NCBI RefSeq assembly: GCF_963678635.1
Contig: NC_087063.1
Location: 76,155,617-76,219,616, forward strand
Source of the DNA: Symsagittifera roscoffensis
Taxonomy: Eukaryota > Xenacoelomorpha > Acoela > Convolutidae
Direction of reading: 5' to 3'
DNA: 64,000 bases
In this document: positions 46,729-57,656 of the stretch, piece after piece
Layout: each line of letters opens with the position of its first letter
How positions within the stretch are numbered: position 1 is the stretch's first letter
The notes under the pieces: model-generated
Told to the model about the DNA's origin: nothing
The model's input: only the letters and a program-made list of their open reading frames with translations
The model's database searches: none
Position numbers and translations under genes: made by a program

Positions 46729-46745
46729 CCCCCCCCCCCCCCCCC
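46729..46745. repeat. Poly-C tract (17 C; 19 C in the duplicate at 50002-50020)
   Basis: An unbroken C run followed by GCCCCGG. Its length differs between the two duplicate copies. Confidence 0.95.
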
Positions 46746-46844
46746 GCCCCGGTTTGCCATGAAAAGGGATGAATGAGGGATAAAAAAATTTGGGCTCCTA
46801 ATTGAGCGCAATTGGGTTCCATTTTCAGCAAAATGGAACTAGTA

Positions 46845-46900
46845 CTAAACTAGTACTAAACTAGTCCGAGAACTAGTACTCGGAACTAGTACTAAATTTG
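46845..46900. repeat. ACTAGTAC palindromic cluster
   Basis: ACTAGT occurs at least five times within about 50 bases, including CCGAGAACTAGTACTCGG, a near-perfect palindrome. Confidence 0.85.
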
Positions 46901-46994
46901 GCTCATTCAATTGCTTTCTGCTTTCCATGGAAATAGTTATGCAAGCTTTGACCCGTATCCAAATCAAGAACCAATCATGACTGTTTATCAATTT

Positions 46995-47490
46995 ATCCGA
47001 ACAAGACTTCTCGTATCAGGGCGAAGCCCTGAAAATTCCGACTGCCTTTTAAGGTCTATGGAGCAGTAATAGCATGAAAAAGTTGAATGTAATAAAACTA
47101 AAATAAAATTTAAAAAAAATGAGATTTTTTTTGTGAAAATCATACCCCCACACGCCATAAAAAAACAGAGAGATAAATTTCGCTCCCATTAACAAATCAA
47201 CTTTGGCAAATTAGTTTCCTTCAACCAATTTGGAACGATTTCTATGACGGACTAAATCTCCGCTTACGCGTTAATAGCGTGAAATATATCGCTCGTTGAT
47301 TGTCCCAAATTGACAATTTTTAAACCCGCATGACTTTACGAAAAATGATCACAGGTGAAATATTTTTTCAAATTTGAGCTCAGGACAACAATAGGTTTTG
47401 AATCATATTTAAAAAATTCCGTCAAAAATGGCTAGTTAAAAAGTCGAAATTTGTCTGAAGAAAAAAACCCACCCGATCACATTCGTCGGA
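46995..47490 (-). mobile_element. Helentron-like element inside duplication copy 1
   Basis: Tail 'CAAGACTTCTCGTATCAGGG' with an intact hairpin. The body shows all blocks. The head is shortened to 'CACATTCGTCGGAAC', so the 5' hairpin has been deleted. Confidence 0.75.
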
Positions 47491-48710
47491 ACAAAAAACA
47501 GACCGTCATATGCTGCCGTCAAAAACAGAAAAAAAAAGAGAATTCAGGAATGCGATTTTTAGCCCTGGAGAGGCTAATTCTATCATAAAACGATGATAAA
47601 GGCCCACTCACGTTGTTGATACAGAATAGCTTTGTGTATACATCGAAAAGAAAAAAGGGAAAAAAAGTTTCCAAAATTACCTGAAGGGGTTTGTGGCCAA
47701 ATAATTGTGACTATAAAATTGCTCAAAGGAAGTTTTTTTTGTGATTCTTGTACAAAAAAGTTGCTAATTTTTGCTTTTCTAGTTCGTTTTTGTGTTGTAA
47801 GGGATTGTTTTTAAGCCACAATGACGGAATATTAATTAAAAGCAAAGGGCATTTTTTGGCCGAAAGAATTCAAACTTGGAAACAGCTACAAAACTATGTA
47901 GCTACAAGCAAGAATCAGAACCACACTGGGTAAAAGAAAGCAACCTTATAAGCCCTCAGGACTTAGTGGCAGCAATTTACAAAGACAACATTTAGCACAT
48001 ATACTCCGTTTTTACAAATATGCGGTGGTATGTTGTATTGAGCTTTGACGGTCGTTTTAATATGGAAGAGTTGGTTACCCCGAAGGAAAATCACTGAAGA
48101 AATTTTAGTGGATAATAGGCGCTGAAGAACACGTGAAATAAGTAAAATTTCATGCTTATTTTCCAATGACACACTTTAAGGGAAATTGCGACCACATTTG
48201 AGCTTTGGTCGAAAAATAAGTTTTCCATAAATGTTTCGGCAATAAATTATATATCCTAGAAAGGGATTATTCTGACACTTGGAATATGTCAACTTATGCA
48301 TTAAATTAAAGACAAGCTCGAATTCATGCTTTTGCGAGACAGGGTATGTATTTATGTCGACTTTCAAGCTGCGCTCTTTCATTTCAGGGTTGTCCAATCT
48401 TAATACTAAAATCCAAAGTTATGGGCTCGCAATAAAAATGTAAGATTGGCTATTCAGCAGGAAATGTACCTACAAAAGCATACAGGCTGTTCAGCTAATT
48501 TCAGTTAAAAGAACTTTAAGCAGCTTTATCATAATTTCAGGCTTTAAAATATTAATTCAACATCTTTAAAAGAAACGCACTACATGTGCTTTACAGCATC
48601 TTTGCTGCCTTTTTGAAAACAAAAAACCACAGATCTTTGCATAAACATTGATGATTTGTACACTAGCCGAAAAAAATCTTGTACAGTCACATAGCAGAAC
48701 TATTAAGAAA
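47491..48710. other. Rest of the 3.275-kb unit, no gene recognised
   Basis: Several ORFs of 60-73 codons occur identically in both copies, but identity reflects the recent duplication and not selection. No motifs. Confidence 0.5.
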
Positions 48711-48748
48711 TTTTAACTTCATTTACAAGATTTTTATTGGAACTTGAC

Positions 48749-49015
48749 TCAATTTGATTTTACTTCGTTTAAGAATTCTGAACAAAAACTGATTTTGTTG
48801 TCTGTGTGATATTTATGACTTTTCATCACGAATTCGTCCTTAACGTCTTTTACGTCCGTTTTGTTCTCGTCGGAGGGCTCGACTGTGCCAATCCGGCAGA
48901 ATGGCACAGACTTCAAGTTCCACTCACCTGCGTGACCGCAGTGACTTTCTTCACACAGCCAGTCACCAAAAAAGCAGGATCGACTAGACCGCTTCGGAAA
49001 GCGGATACTCGAAGA
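48749..49015 (-). CDS. Candidate Cys-rich exon or ORF remnant (second copy)
   Basis: Identical to 45475-45741. See that entry for the arguments for and against coding. Confidence 0.25.
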   Translation of the reverse strand, partial: SSSIRFPKRSSRSCFFGDWLCEESHCGHAGEWNLKSVPFCRIGTVEPSDENKTDVKDVKDEFVMKSHKYHTDNKISFCSEFLNEVKSN

Positions 49016-50274
49016 TTACCCTCAAACATTGATCAAAATTACCAAGAGAATCCAAAAAAAGGACCCGACAGAGAAAAATGTCAGCGTGCGGATCTTGAAC
49101 GTATCAAACCGCGAGGCATCGGGCGTTGGATAAAATTATCGATTTTTTTTATCGGCCATGTTGCCATACAGCAATCATGCGTAAATGAATCCACGTATGA
49201 AAGCCTTACTAAGCCCGCGAGGAATATTTGAACAAACAAAAAACTTCATTAATATCAAATCACGCCCCTCCTGGTTCTCCAAGCTAAATGTACTCCCCGA
49301 GGATTCTCAAGACATAAAATTTCATTCATACCAAATGCTAAATTGCTAAATTTGATTAATTAAAGAAACTTGTGAAGAGTAAGTTCGACTTCCCGTTTGA
49401 AAAGAAAACCAAAAGAGGACAATTTGGTTTAATTAAATTAGATTCGAAGAGAAAATATTCACTTTAGTTTTAATGAATTGGTTTAAAAAAAACGAAAAAC
49501 GAGTTATTTAGTCCTAAATATGAACTTTCAGTTGACTATTGAAATGTTCGTAAGTTGCAAAATTTGAGAAATTTTTCATATGAGGTCGGCAAATTGAATA
49601 TGAAAACATTGTTTTGTTCGCTCCTTGGTACTCGGTAGTCCTTTATGGGCCCCATTTCGATTTTTCTTTCAAGGATGCTGATTGAGCCCAATGGTCTCGG
49701 AAAAAGAACTGAATTTGCTCAGAGTGTACTCAAAACTAATAAAAGAGGCTGATTGAGCCCATTTCTAGGGAACTATGAGCTGAATGAGCCCAATTATTTG
49801 AAAAACGAGGTGAATGTGACCAAATTTTAGCTAGCTAAAGAAGATGAATGAGCCCAGTTTATTGCAAATTGGAACAAACTAATTTCCTAATTGTGGGTTT
49901 AAATAAACAGTAACTCTAACGATTAGTGGAAATAACTAACAATTGGTAAAATAGAGGTAGCACAAAGCACAAAGAGCCTGAAAACTAAGTGAAACGGTTT
50001 GCCCCCCCCCCCCCCCCCCCGCCCCGGTTTGCCATGAAAAGGGATGAATGAGGGATAAAAAAATTTGGGCTCCTAATTGAGCGCAATTGGGTTCCATTTT
50101 CAGCAAAATGGAACTAGTACTAAACTAGTACTAAACTAGTCCGAGAACTAGTACTCGGAACTAGTACTAAATTTGGCTCATTCAATTGCTTTCTGCTTTC
50201 CATGGAAATAGTTATGCAAGCTTTGACCCGTATCCAAATCAAGAACCAATCATGACTGTTTATCAATTTATCCG

Positions 50275-50766
50275 AACAAGACTTCTCGTATCAGGGCGAA
50301 GCCCTGAAAATTCCGACTGCCTTTTAAGGTCTATGGAGCAGTAATAGCATGAAAAAGTTGAATGTAATAAAACTAAAATGAAATTTAAAAAAAATGAGAT
50401 TTTTTTTGTGAAAATCATACCCCCACACGCCATAAAAAAACAGAGAGATAAATTTCGCTCCCATTAACAAATCAACTTTGGCAAATTAGTTTCCTTCAAC
50501 CAATTTGGAACGATTTCTATGACGGACTAAATCTCCGCTTACGCGTTAATAGCGTGAAATATATCGCTCGTTGATTGTCCCAAATTGACAATTTTTAAAC
50601 CCGCATGACTTTACGAAAAATGATCACAGGTGAAATATTTTTTCAAATTTGAGCTCAGGACAACAATAGGTTTTGAATCATATTTAAAAAATTCCGTCAA
50701 AAATGGCTAGTTAAAAAGTCGAAATTTGTCTGAAGAAAAAAACCCACCCGATCACATTCGTCGGAA
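50275..50766 (-). mobile_element. Helentron-like element inside duplication copy 2
   Basis: Duplicate of the copy at 46995-47490, differing by one base (G at 50380). It was copied with the segment and did not transpose independently. Confidence 0.75.
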
Positions 50767-51985
50767 CAAAAAACAGACCGTCATATGCTGCCGTCAAAAA
50801 CAGAAAAAAAAAGAGAATTCAGGAATGCGATTTTTAGCCCTGGAGAGGCTAATTCTATCATAAAACGATGATAAAGGCCCACTCACGTTGTTGATACAGA
50901 ATAGCTTTGTGTATACATCGAAAAGAAAAAAGGGAAAAAAAGTTTCCAAAATTACCTGAAGGGGTTTGTGGCCAAATAATTGTGACTATAAAATTGCTCA
51001 AAGGAAGTTTTTTTTGTGATTCTTGTACAAAAAAGTTGCTAATTTTTGCTTTTCTAGTTCGTTTTTGTGTTGTAAGGGATTGTTTTTAAGCCACAATGAC
51101 GGAATATTAATTAAAAGCAAAGGGCATTTTTTGGCCGAAAGAATTCAAACTTGGAAACAGCTACAAAACTATGTAGCTACAAGCAAGAATCAGAACCACA
51201 CTGGGTAAAAGAAAGCAACCTTATAAGCCCTCAGGACTTAGTGGCAGCAATTTACAAAGACAACATTTAGCACATATACTCCGTTTTTACAAATATGCGG
51301 TGGTATGTTGTATTGAGCTTTGACGGTCGTTTTAATATGGAAGAGTTGGTTACCCCGAAGGAAAATCACTGAAGAAATTTTAGTGGATAATAGGCGCTGA
51401 AGAACACGTGAAATAAGTAAAATTTCATGCTTATTTTCCAATGACACACTTTAAGGGAAATTGCGACCACATTTGAGCTTTGGTCGAAAAATAAGTTTTC
51501 CATAAATGTTTCGGCAATAAATTATATATCCTAGAAAGGGATTATTCTGACACTTGGAATATGTCAACTTATGCATTAAATTAAAGACAAGCTCGAATTC
51601 ATGCTTTTGCGAGACAGGGTATGTATTTATGTCGACTTTCAAGCTGCGCTCTTTCATTTCAGGGTTGTCCAATCTTAATACTAAAATCCAAAGTTATGGG
51701 CTCGCAATAAAAATGTAAGATTGGCTATTCAGCAGGAAATGTACCTACAAAAGCATACAGGCTGTTCAGCTAATTTCAGTTAAAAGAACTTTAAGCAGCT
51801 TTATCATAATTTCAGGCTTTAAAATATTAATTCAACATCTTTAAAAGAAACGCACTACATGTGCTTTACAGCATCTTTGCTGCCTTTTTGAAAACAAAAA
51901 ACCACAGATCTTTGCATAAACATTGATGATTTGTACACTAGCCGAAAAAAATCTTGTACAGTCACATAGCAGAACTATTAAGAAA

Positions 51986-52232
51986 GCAGTTTTTGAGCAC
52001 CAGTTTTTGATTGCGTGTTACGCGAATTAACCAAAACACTCTTCAGAATTTTGATGATTTCATGCGGACTGTATCGATTCACGGTTTAATTTCAGTTCAC
52101 CAACAGACATTTTTCCCCAGAAAAATAAGAAGCACAGCTTTGCTCGAAATCAACATGAAAAAAGTTTGCCCCGAACAGTCAAAAAATTTTTTTTACCTGC
52201 ATCTATTTAAAATAATTCATTTTCTAGGCACT
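51986..52232. other. Short unique sequence, part of a 106-codon ORF
   Basis: The ORF 52011-52331 (+) runs into the Helentron-like element, so its last third is transposon sequence. No motif. Confidence 0.4.
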
Positions 52233-52762
52233 TTTGTTCCGACTTTCGATACGAAAGTAACGGAATATTTGTGCTCGGGGTGGGTTTTTTTTCTTCAGAC
52301 AAATTTCGACTTCTTAACTAGCAATTTTTGACCGAATTGTTTTATATTATTCAAAAGTTATTGTTGTACTGAGCTTAAATTTGAAAGATATTTCACCTGT
52401 GATCATTTTTTGTAAACTTATGGGGGTTTAAAGATTGCCATTTTGGCCAATTTGAGACAATTAACGCGCGATCTAATTCGCGCTATTAATGCGTTAGCGG
52501 AGACTTAATCCGTCTTAAAAATCGTTCCAAATTGGTTGAAAGAAGCTGATTTGCCATAATTGATTTGTTACAAGAAGCGAATCTATCCTTTTGTACTTTA
52601 TATGGCGTGTGGGGGTATGATTTTCAAAAAAAAAAATCAAATTTTAGAAAAAAAATTTTATTTAATTTTATTAATTTTTCTTTTGTATGTTAATACTGCT
52701 CCATAAACCTTAAAAGGCAGTCGGAACATTCAGGGCTTCGCATTGAGCAGTCTTGTTTTTTT
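52233..52762 (+). mobile_element. Helentron-like element, near-intact
   Basis: Head TGTTCCGACTTTCGATACG with a perfect 5' hairpin. The body is complete. The tail 'GGCAGTCGGAACATTCAGGG' is followed by 'CTTCGCATTGAGCAGTCTTG', in which part of the 3' hairpin arm is deleted. Flanked by T runs. Confidence 0.8.
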
Positions 52763-53135
52763 TATTTTAGTACTTCACATTTTTTTGTTCTGAACATTTC
52801 TTCACGATAGTCATGCTTTTTGTAGGTGCAAATAAAGCGAAATTTGATGCATTTTTTGCGCACTTTGATTCAGTTTTATAAAGTGTACAAAATCTTGAAG
52901 TTTTGTGGTCAAGTTTTTGCGATTTCAAATCATATTCAATAACTTGATACCAGGCTTCACAGTCAACGAGCAGTTTCTTCTGTAGTCATTATCGGCTGAT
53001 ATAATTTGGGCAAACAACATAATACCTACATCCCTAACTTAGTTGTAACAGTCTCAAATCAGTTGGGATGATTGGTTCCCAGGTGACCAATGAATTGATG
53101 TTGTGATCCAAAAAACCCGGGTTGAACTCCATAGA
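52763..53135. other. AT-rich sequence, nothing recognised
   Basis: No ORF or repeat of note. Confidence 0.5.
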
Positions 53136-53139
53136 CCGA

Positions 53140-53345
53140 AAATGCTAGTCATACAATTCCATAAAATAAGTCTATGGAAAAATACTAGTCAACCAAATTT
53201 CAAACAATTTGCTTAAAAGGAGTCATCGAATTTTCTAAGAATTTTGTTCTTGTTTTGGCATATAGGTCGATGTGTCGTCATAAATAAAAAAGGAAATTTT
53301 TTTGTGACAAAAAAAACTAATCATACAATTTCCATAAAAGGAAAT
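53140..53345. repeat. Palindromic repeat, 'ctagtcatacaattccat' family, copy 1
   Basis: 'GCTAGTCATACAATTCCATA' at 53144 is answered by 'ACTAATCATACAATTTCCAT' and 'CTGTGACTAGCTTC' at 53316-53360, with partial inverted copies between them. Confidence 0.5.
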
Positions 53346-53817
53346 TCTGTGACTAGCTTCTTTTTATGGCAACTGTAGTTTCTAAATTGCCGCCATAATT
53401 TGTTTTTTTTAGAGCAAAACGAATATGTAGTGGGCCAAACAATTTCCAAAAACAAAAAATTTTGCTGGCAAAAATTAATTTTTCGTAAGCAAAACGTAGT
53501 CCTGAATATACAAAATTTAAAAGATGGTTTTTTTCCGTTTCTCTAAAGATTTTTCTCTTCAAAAACGCTTAAAACGCCTATTTATGATGTTTTTGTAGGC
53601 TTTGATCAATGCATGATTAAATTAAACTAAAAAAACATCATTTTTAATTTTTTTTTAAATCTAGGACAATTCAGGCCGTTTCCAAAGCATTAAACTTGCC
53701 AGACATCCAAACCTGGTGTGACTCTATATTTGGGTAACCAAGGTCTTTGTCGCATGTTTTCGGTTTCAAGCATCAACCAAAAATTTTAAGAGATTTTAAC
53801 TTTAACAAGTCAAGTTT

Positions 53818-53990
53818 TTTCAATTATAGAAAAATGCTAGTCATACAATTTCCATATATGAAAAAACACTAATCATAGACCTTTCATTCAATTTTCTGTA
53901 CTAATGGATTTGCGTGAAAAATGTATGACTACCGTTTTTTTCCATATATAAAAATGATGAAAAATATATGACTAGCGTCAAAGAATTTGT
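53818..53990. repeat. Palindromic repeat, 'ctagtcatacaattccat' family, copy 2
   Basis: 'TGCTAGTCATACAATTTCCA' (53835) faces 'AAAATATATGACTAGCG' (53960-53976). Inner motifs 'CTAATCATAG' and 'TGTATGACTACCG' form a second, nested inversion. Confidence 0.6.
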
Positions 53991-54660
53991 TTTCAATGGG
54001 CTGGCCACGTTGTATTCTTAATTTGACTCAAAGAAAATTATTTACTGGGTGAAGTTTAAAAAAACTAAGCTAAACAGTTTTACTTATTTGAATGTTTCTC
54101 ATGAAAGCCAAGAAAGAAATGAAGTATGTATATTTTTTCTGATATTACTATACTTTTTTTTTTCATTTTTTGCATATCTCGAAAATAATGAAAAAATTCT
54201 CATTCTTGGTTCTGTTTTTTTTAGCGACAATTTTTTCTATCTGTCAATTTTTTTGTTCTTAGCTGCTATGTTTTTTACCTCCTCCGATTAATTTTGCATG
54301 CTACTAGGACTTGAAGATGGCAAACTTGGACAAACTGAGTTAATTAATGAAAGCTATTTGTTTTTTTTTTCATATCACTGGACTCAGAAATAAAAGTACA
54401 AAAACCTAAAAGGACAAAACTCCACATCTTATAATCTAAATAATCACATTCGGATTTTAAAAAAAATCTAGAGGTTTACACACTTCTCTATTTGGCGAGG
54501 TTGGATTTACTGGGTGATAAGAGATACAAAAAAAACTATTTTCCAAGTTTTCAACGAACTTGATTTTTGGCAAAAACTGGGGATTGAAACAAATAGTTCC
54601 AGCCATAATAAACTGCATTAGCGTGTACTCAAATATTTAAATGAAAAACTATTCAAAAAT
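53991..54660. other. AT-rich sequence, no gene recognised
   Basis: An 80-codon ORF at 54049-54291 is Phe/Leu-rich through T runs and shows no motif. Confidence 0.5.
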
Positions 54661-54684
54661 ATAAAATTTCATCCTAGTGTTCAT

Positions 54685-55086
54685 GTGAACGTTACAAAAT
54701 GCGAAGTTAAACCAAAAAAAAAAATGAACAAAGGACATAAGCCATTACGTAATAGGATTACACCCAAGACGAAACATTTGGTGCAAGAGGCACTTCAGTT
54801 GGAGCTGGCTAGAGTTAGAGCGCCAGCACAGAAATTCTTATGGCTGCTTGTTTGCAAAGACAAAATGTATACCTTGACTCAAATCATAATGTTTGATGAA
54901 AAACATAAAAAAAAACAGCATATTTTCTTGTGAAGAATATATGACTTTATATATGAGTTTAAGAAGAATTGGAAAGATAACTGGTCTCCAGAATTAAAAG
55001 AAAAGTTGAAATTTCAAGATTTTGAAAAATGGAATGGATTTCAAATAAAAAACCGGAAATATAACAAGAAATTGAAAATCACAAAC
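54685..55086 (+). pseudogene. Unrecognised ORF with one in-frame stop, cut by the assembly gap
   Basis: An 82-codon Lys/Arg-rich frame ends in TGA at 54931-54933, and the same frame then stays open for a further 51 codons ('DFIYEFKKNWKDNWSPELKE') up to the run of N. Protein-like composition on both sides of the stop suggests a coding segment with one lesion, perhaps from a mobile element or a gene interrupted by the LTR element. Family not recognised. Confidence 0.35.
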
Positions 55087-55286
55087 NNNNNNNNNNNNNN
55101 NNNNNNNNNNNNNNNNNNNNNNNNNNNNNNNNNNNNNNNNNNNNNNNNNNNNNNNNNNNNNNNNNNNNNNNNNNNNNNNNNNNNNNNNNNNNNNNNNNNN
55201 NNNNNNNNNNNNNNNNNNNNNNNNNNNNNNNNNNNNNNNNNNNNNNNNNNNNNNNNNNNNNNNNNNNNNNNNNNNNNNNNNNNNNN
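55087..55286. other. Assembly gap (200 N)
   Basis: A run of exactly 200 N, a conventional gap size and probably not a measured one. It hides the first two bases of the 5' LTR and any target-site duplication. Confidence 1.
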
Positions 55287-55465
55287 CGTAATCCTTTGAT
55301 CGGCCGATTTAGGCTGACCACCAATATAACCCTTTCGGGATTTTGGATCATATCGTGTCTTAGTGTCCACCGCTATTATACGGTATAAAGGGGAGAAACT
55401 CTGCGGGCGTTAAATAGAGTGAAAGCGTGCTTAGAGGAGACGGCTCCCCGGAAAAAGAATCTACA
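55285..55465 (+). repeat. 5' LTR of the 7.2-kb element (first two bases in the gap)
   Basis: 55287-55465 aligns with 62301-62470. It has TATAAA at 55384-55389 and ends AATCTACA. It carries nine bases (GCTCCCCGG region, near 55442) absent from the 3' LTR. Confidence 0.85.
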
Positions 55466-55466
55466 T

Positions 55467-55484
55467 TGGCTCTCCTGGGTGGGC
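55467..55484 (+). promoter_or_regulatory. Putative primer-binding site
   Basis: TGGCTCTCCTGGGTGGGC starts one base after the LTR with the TGG expected opposite a tRNA 3' CCA. The cognate tRNA cannot be named from the sequence. Confidence 0.45.
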
Positions 55485-55533
55485 TTTCTTTATCGAGCGA
55501 ATAACGATCTTTGGATTCAGCAACGACCAGTGT

Positions 55534-55880
55534 TTGAGGAAGAGTCGACTAAACCACGACGAGAAAATGGAGTGGGGCAAACTAAAAGCAAATGAAGTAT
55601 TTTTCAAAGCGAGAGTTGACGATTTGTTTCTGTTGGGAACCAAACTAGAAAGTGTGGGTTATTCGAATTGGATCAACTACGTCGATTTTAGAATGATGCA
55701 TCCGAGTAAGGAACTGAGCAACTACTGCGGTCCGAGGCATGACGGTGCTATCATTCATGACTGGACAATCAAGAAGTTGGAGATAAGATAAATAACCGAG
55801 AAAATAGCAGTTATCGTTGTGGAGAACTTGTTCAGACCCATGTTGATCAGTCTAAGCACGCTGAAAAGAAAAGCAGAAAT
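55534..55880 (+). pseudogene. Retropepsin-like segment 1 of the LTR element
   Basis: Two open stretches in the same frame are separated by a TAA at 55789-55791. The second contains 'IAVIVVENLFRPMLISLSTL', which fits the C-terminal half of a retropepsin, where the sequence runs hVV, a short loop, then (D)hhLG-x-x-hL. The N-terminal half is poorly conserved and no DTG is visible. Inference from pattern only. Confidence 0.35.
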
Positions 55881-56026
55881 CAGGGTGGATTATCAGCGGC
55901 GCTGTATTCACGCAGGCGGTACTTCGATGCCATTGCTGGAAGAGATGGGCCCTCCATTGGTCGAAAGCAGGTTGCAGAAATGTATAGCACACTCTGCCGG
56001 TCTGAGAGTTTCGGCACGAGAATTAG

Positions 56027-56530
56027 GTGCACCCAGAACCAAATGGGCTGACAACCGACGAACTTTCGCTTTTTGCAGAGTCTGTCTGTGATGAAATAGT
56101 GGACATTGAGATTGACAATATGACAAATTGCAATTTGATATCCGAAGGTATGCTTGAACTCCTCGAATACAAAGACGCTGTTGGTAGATTCAAAAGAAAA
56201 TTGAAAGGAACGTTCAATGGAAAAGATACAAAGGTCGAGACCGTTGGATACATCAGGACGATAGTCGGATTCGGTAGCTTTGAGGGAACCGTCATGTTGA
56301 TCGTTGTCAGTAACCGAGTTCTGGATTCGGATGTAGTCCTGAGTGCTCAGGGACTTCCAGATTGTCACAAGTTATCCGTGAGCCACGGAAAAAGAGCGTT
56401 GTGTCACGAGAGCAATCCAATTGAGCCAACACCAGTAGTTTTTGGGAAACTACCGAAGACATCGACGATCATGCTGGACGCGAAAACGATTGGGAAGAAA
56501 AAGATATCGATGTGGAATGCGGAAGAATAG
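56027..56530 (+). pseudogene. Retropepsin-like segment 2 (167-codon ORF)
   Basis: The clearest continuous example with segment 5. 'VDIEIDNMTNCNLISEGML' occupies the place of hhhDTGAxxxLIS: the Asp is kept, Thr-Gly is replaced by Asn-Met. About 60 residues later 'MLIVVSNRVLDSDVVLSAQG' matches the second conserved block (hhVV...LDSDVILG). Retropepsins are dimeric aspartic proteases that mature retroelement polyproteins; without D-T/S-G this copy should be inactive. The frame differs from segment 1, implying a frameshift near 56030-56090. Confidence 0.5.
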
Positions 56531-56548
56531 AAGAAACCGAGTACGGGT

Positions 56549-57031
56549 ATGGTCAACGATTGGACCACGCTGGTGGAGCCCGATTCAACGACGACGATTT
56601 ACTCGAGACGAGATGATAACGACGATTCATCGGGCAGTAGATTGCTGCTGGAAGCGGCTGAGGGGCCCACCGAGGTTAGCCCGAAGCAGCACTTGATCGA
56701 TGAGTTTGTGGACAACCTTCTAGATCGGATCGAGCTGGAAGAGACTACTGCAGTCCACATGATGACTGTATGTGCTTTCATGCCCCTGGAAACTTGCCCT
56801 CAGCTTGAGGCGTTCAACGGGAAAATTCACGAATGCTGTGATGATCAGTTTAGTGACATTGTTTTTAGGGCCAGGCAGAAGTGGATGTGCAGATTGAGAC
56901 ATTCACCGAGCTGCTGGCTGTCGTCGTGGTGGAGGCTACTGAGATAGGAGTTGACGTGGTGCCGAGCCTCAAACAATTGGGAAGGACGACACGAGGTGTT
57001 CCTCGAACGTCCAAGAGGAGTGCTACAGACT
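56549..57031 (+). pseudogene. Retropepsin-like segment 3, broken by a frameshift
   Basis: A 132-codon ORF (56549-56947) supplies the first part ('CPQLEAFNGKIHECC', resembling the flap region). From about 56869 the matching second part is in another frame: 'LLAVVVVEATEIGVDVV' then 'SLKQLG'. A single shift near 56865 separates the two halves. The active-site region is not recognisable. Confidence 0.35.
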
Positions 57032-57403
57032 AGAAGAGAAGAAACCGTTGAGTTGATTACCGAAGACAGCAAAGAACTGGTAACTCATCACTTCGAAGCT
57101 GTGCATGACGGAGGCAGAAACCCAGAGGTCCCAAGAGCAATTATCAAAGTTAAAGACAAAAACCAGCTAGCCAAGCCGGACCTCGAAGGGTTTGGTGTAT
57201 TGACCGAGCCTGTTACTGCCCGCACCGAGACCTGGTGTTTCCATTCTATACCCAGCGAGGGTATCGTTGAGGTCGCAACTGAAATCGAATCTAACGCAGG
57301 GCGGAAAACGAGATCAGTTAAAACTCGCAGGAAGTTTGTCATACGTTCGCAAGTGGTGTGTACATGGACACGGAAATTGACGACGAGGTTGCGGGCAACT
57401 TGA
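56951..57403 (+). pseudogene. Inter-domain ORF (150 codons) of the LTR element
   Basis: This open frame starts inside segment 3 in a different frame and covers the linker to segment 4. Its N-terminal part (to about 57030) is an off-frame shadow. The remainder is Glu/Lys/Thr-rich and may be genuine linker polyprotein. No domain recognised. Confidence 0.3.
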
Positions 57404-57640
57404 TGCGACTGGATGCATTCTAGACGTTGCAGCCACGGCCGTCTGTACTGCGGTTCAACGGAAGGTTGATTGGAAGATGTGACGGGATTGTCCGAGATGT
57501 CGAAGTGGTAGGATTAATTTCGGTGGAAATCAAGTTGGGGAGACTGAAGAGGAAATCAAGTTGGGGAGACTGAAGCCGTAGTCATGGAGAACCACGAGAT
57601 TGACACGGACATGGTTCTGAGTACTCGATGGATGAACGAA
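57355..57640 (+). pseudogene. Retropepsin-like segment 4, frameshifted by a 26-bp duplication
   Basis: 'TEIDDEVAGNLMRLDAF' mimics hhDTGAxxNLI, with Asp-Asp-Glu for Asp-Thr-Gly, and ends at an in-frame TAG. 'LRFNGRLIGRCDG' and 'VVGLISVEIKLG' then follow the flap and core-strand pattern. A 26-base tandem duplication (57525-57550 and 57551-57576) moves the rest, 'AVVMENHEIDTDMVLSTRW', into another frame. The second block again reads VV...(I)D-x-D-hhLS. Confidence 0.45.
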
Positions 57641-57656
57641 TGTATAGGAAGTTTCT

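Larger units (their letters stand above)
45436..48710. repeat. Tandem duplication, copy 1 (3.275-kb unit)
   Basis: Directly followed by copy 2 (48711-51985). By eye three differences were found: an A run (9 versus 8), a C run (17 versus 19) and one substitution (A at 47105, G at 50380). The junction shares only about one base of homology. The unit carries a GC-richer segment, a GAATGAGCCCA minisatellite, a poly-C tract, an ACTAGT cluster and a Helentron-like element. Confidence 0.95.
48711..51985. repeat. Tandem duplication, copy 2 (3.275-kb unit)
   Basis: Second copy of 45436-48710. It ends at 51985 after 'CTATTAAGAAA', where unique sequence (GCAGTTTTTGAGC) begins. Confidence 0.95.
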
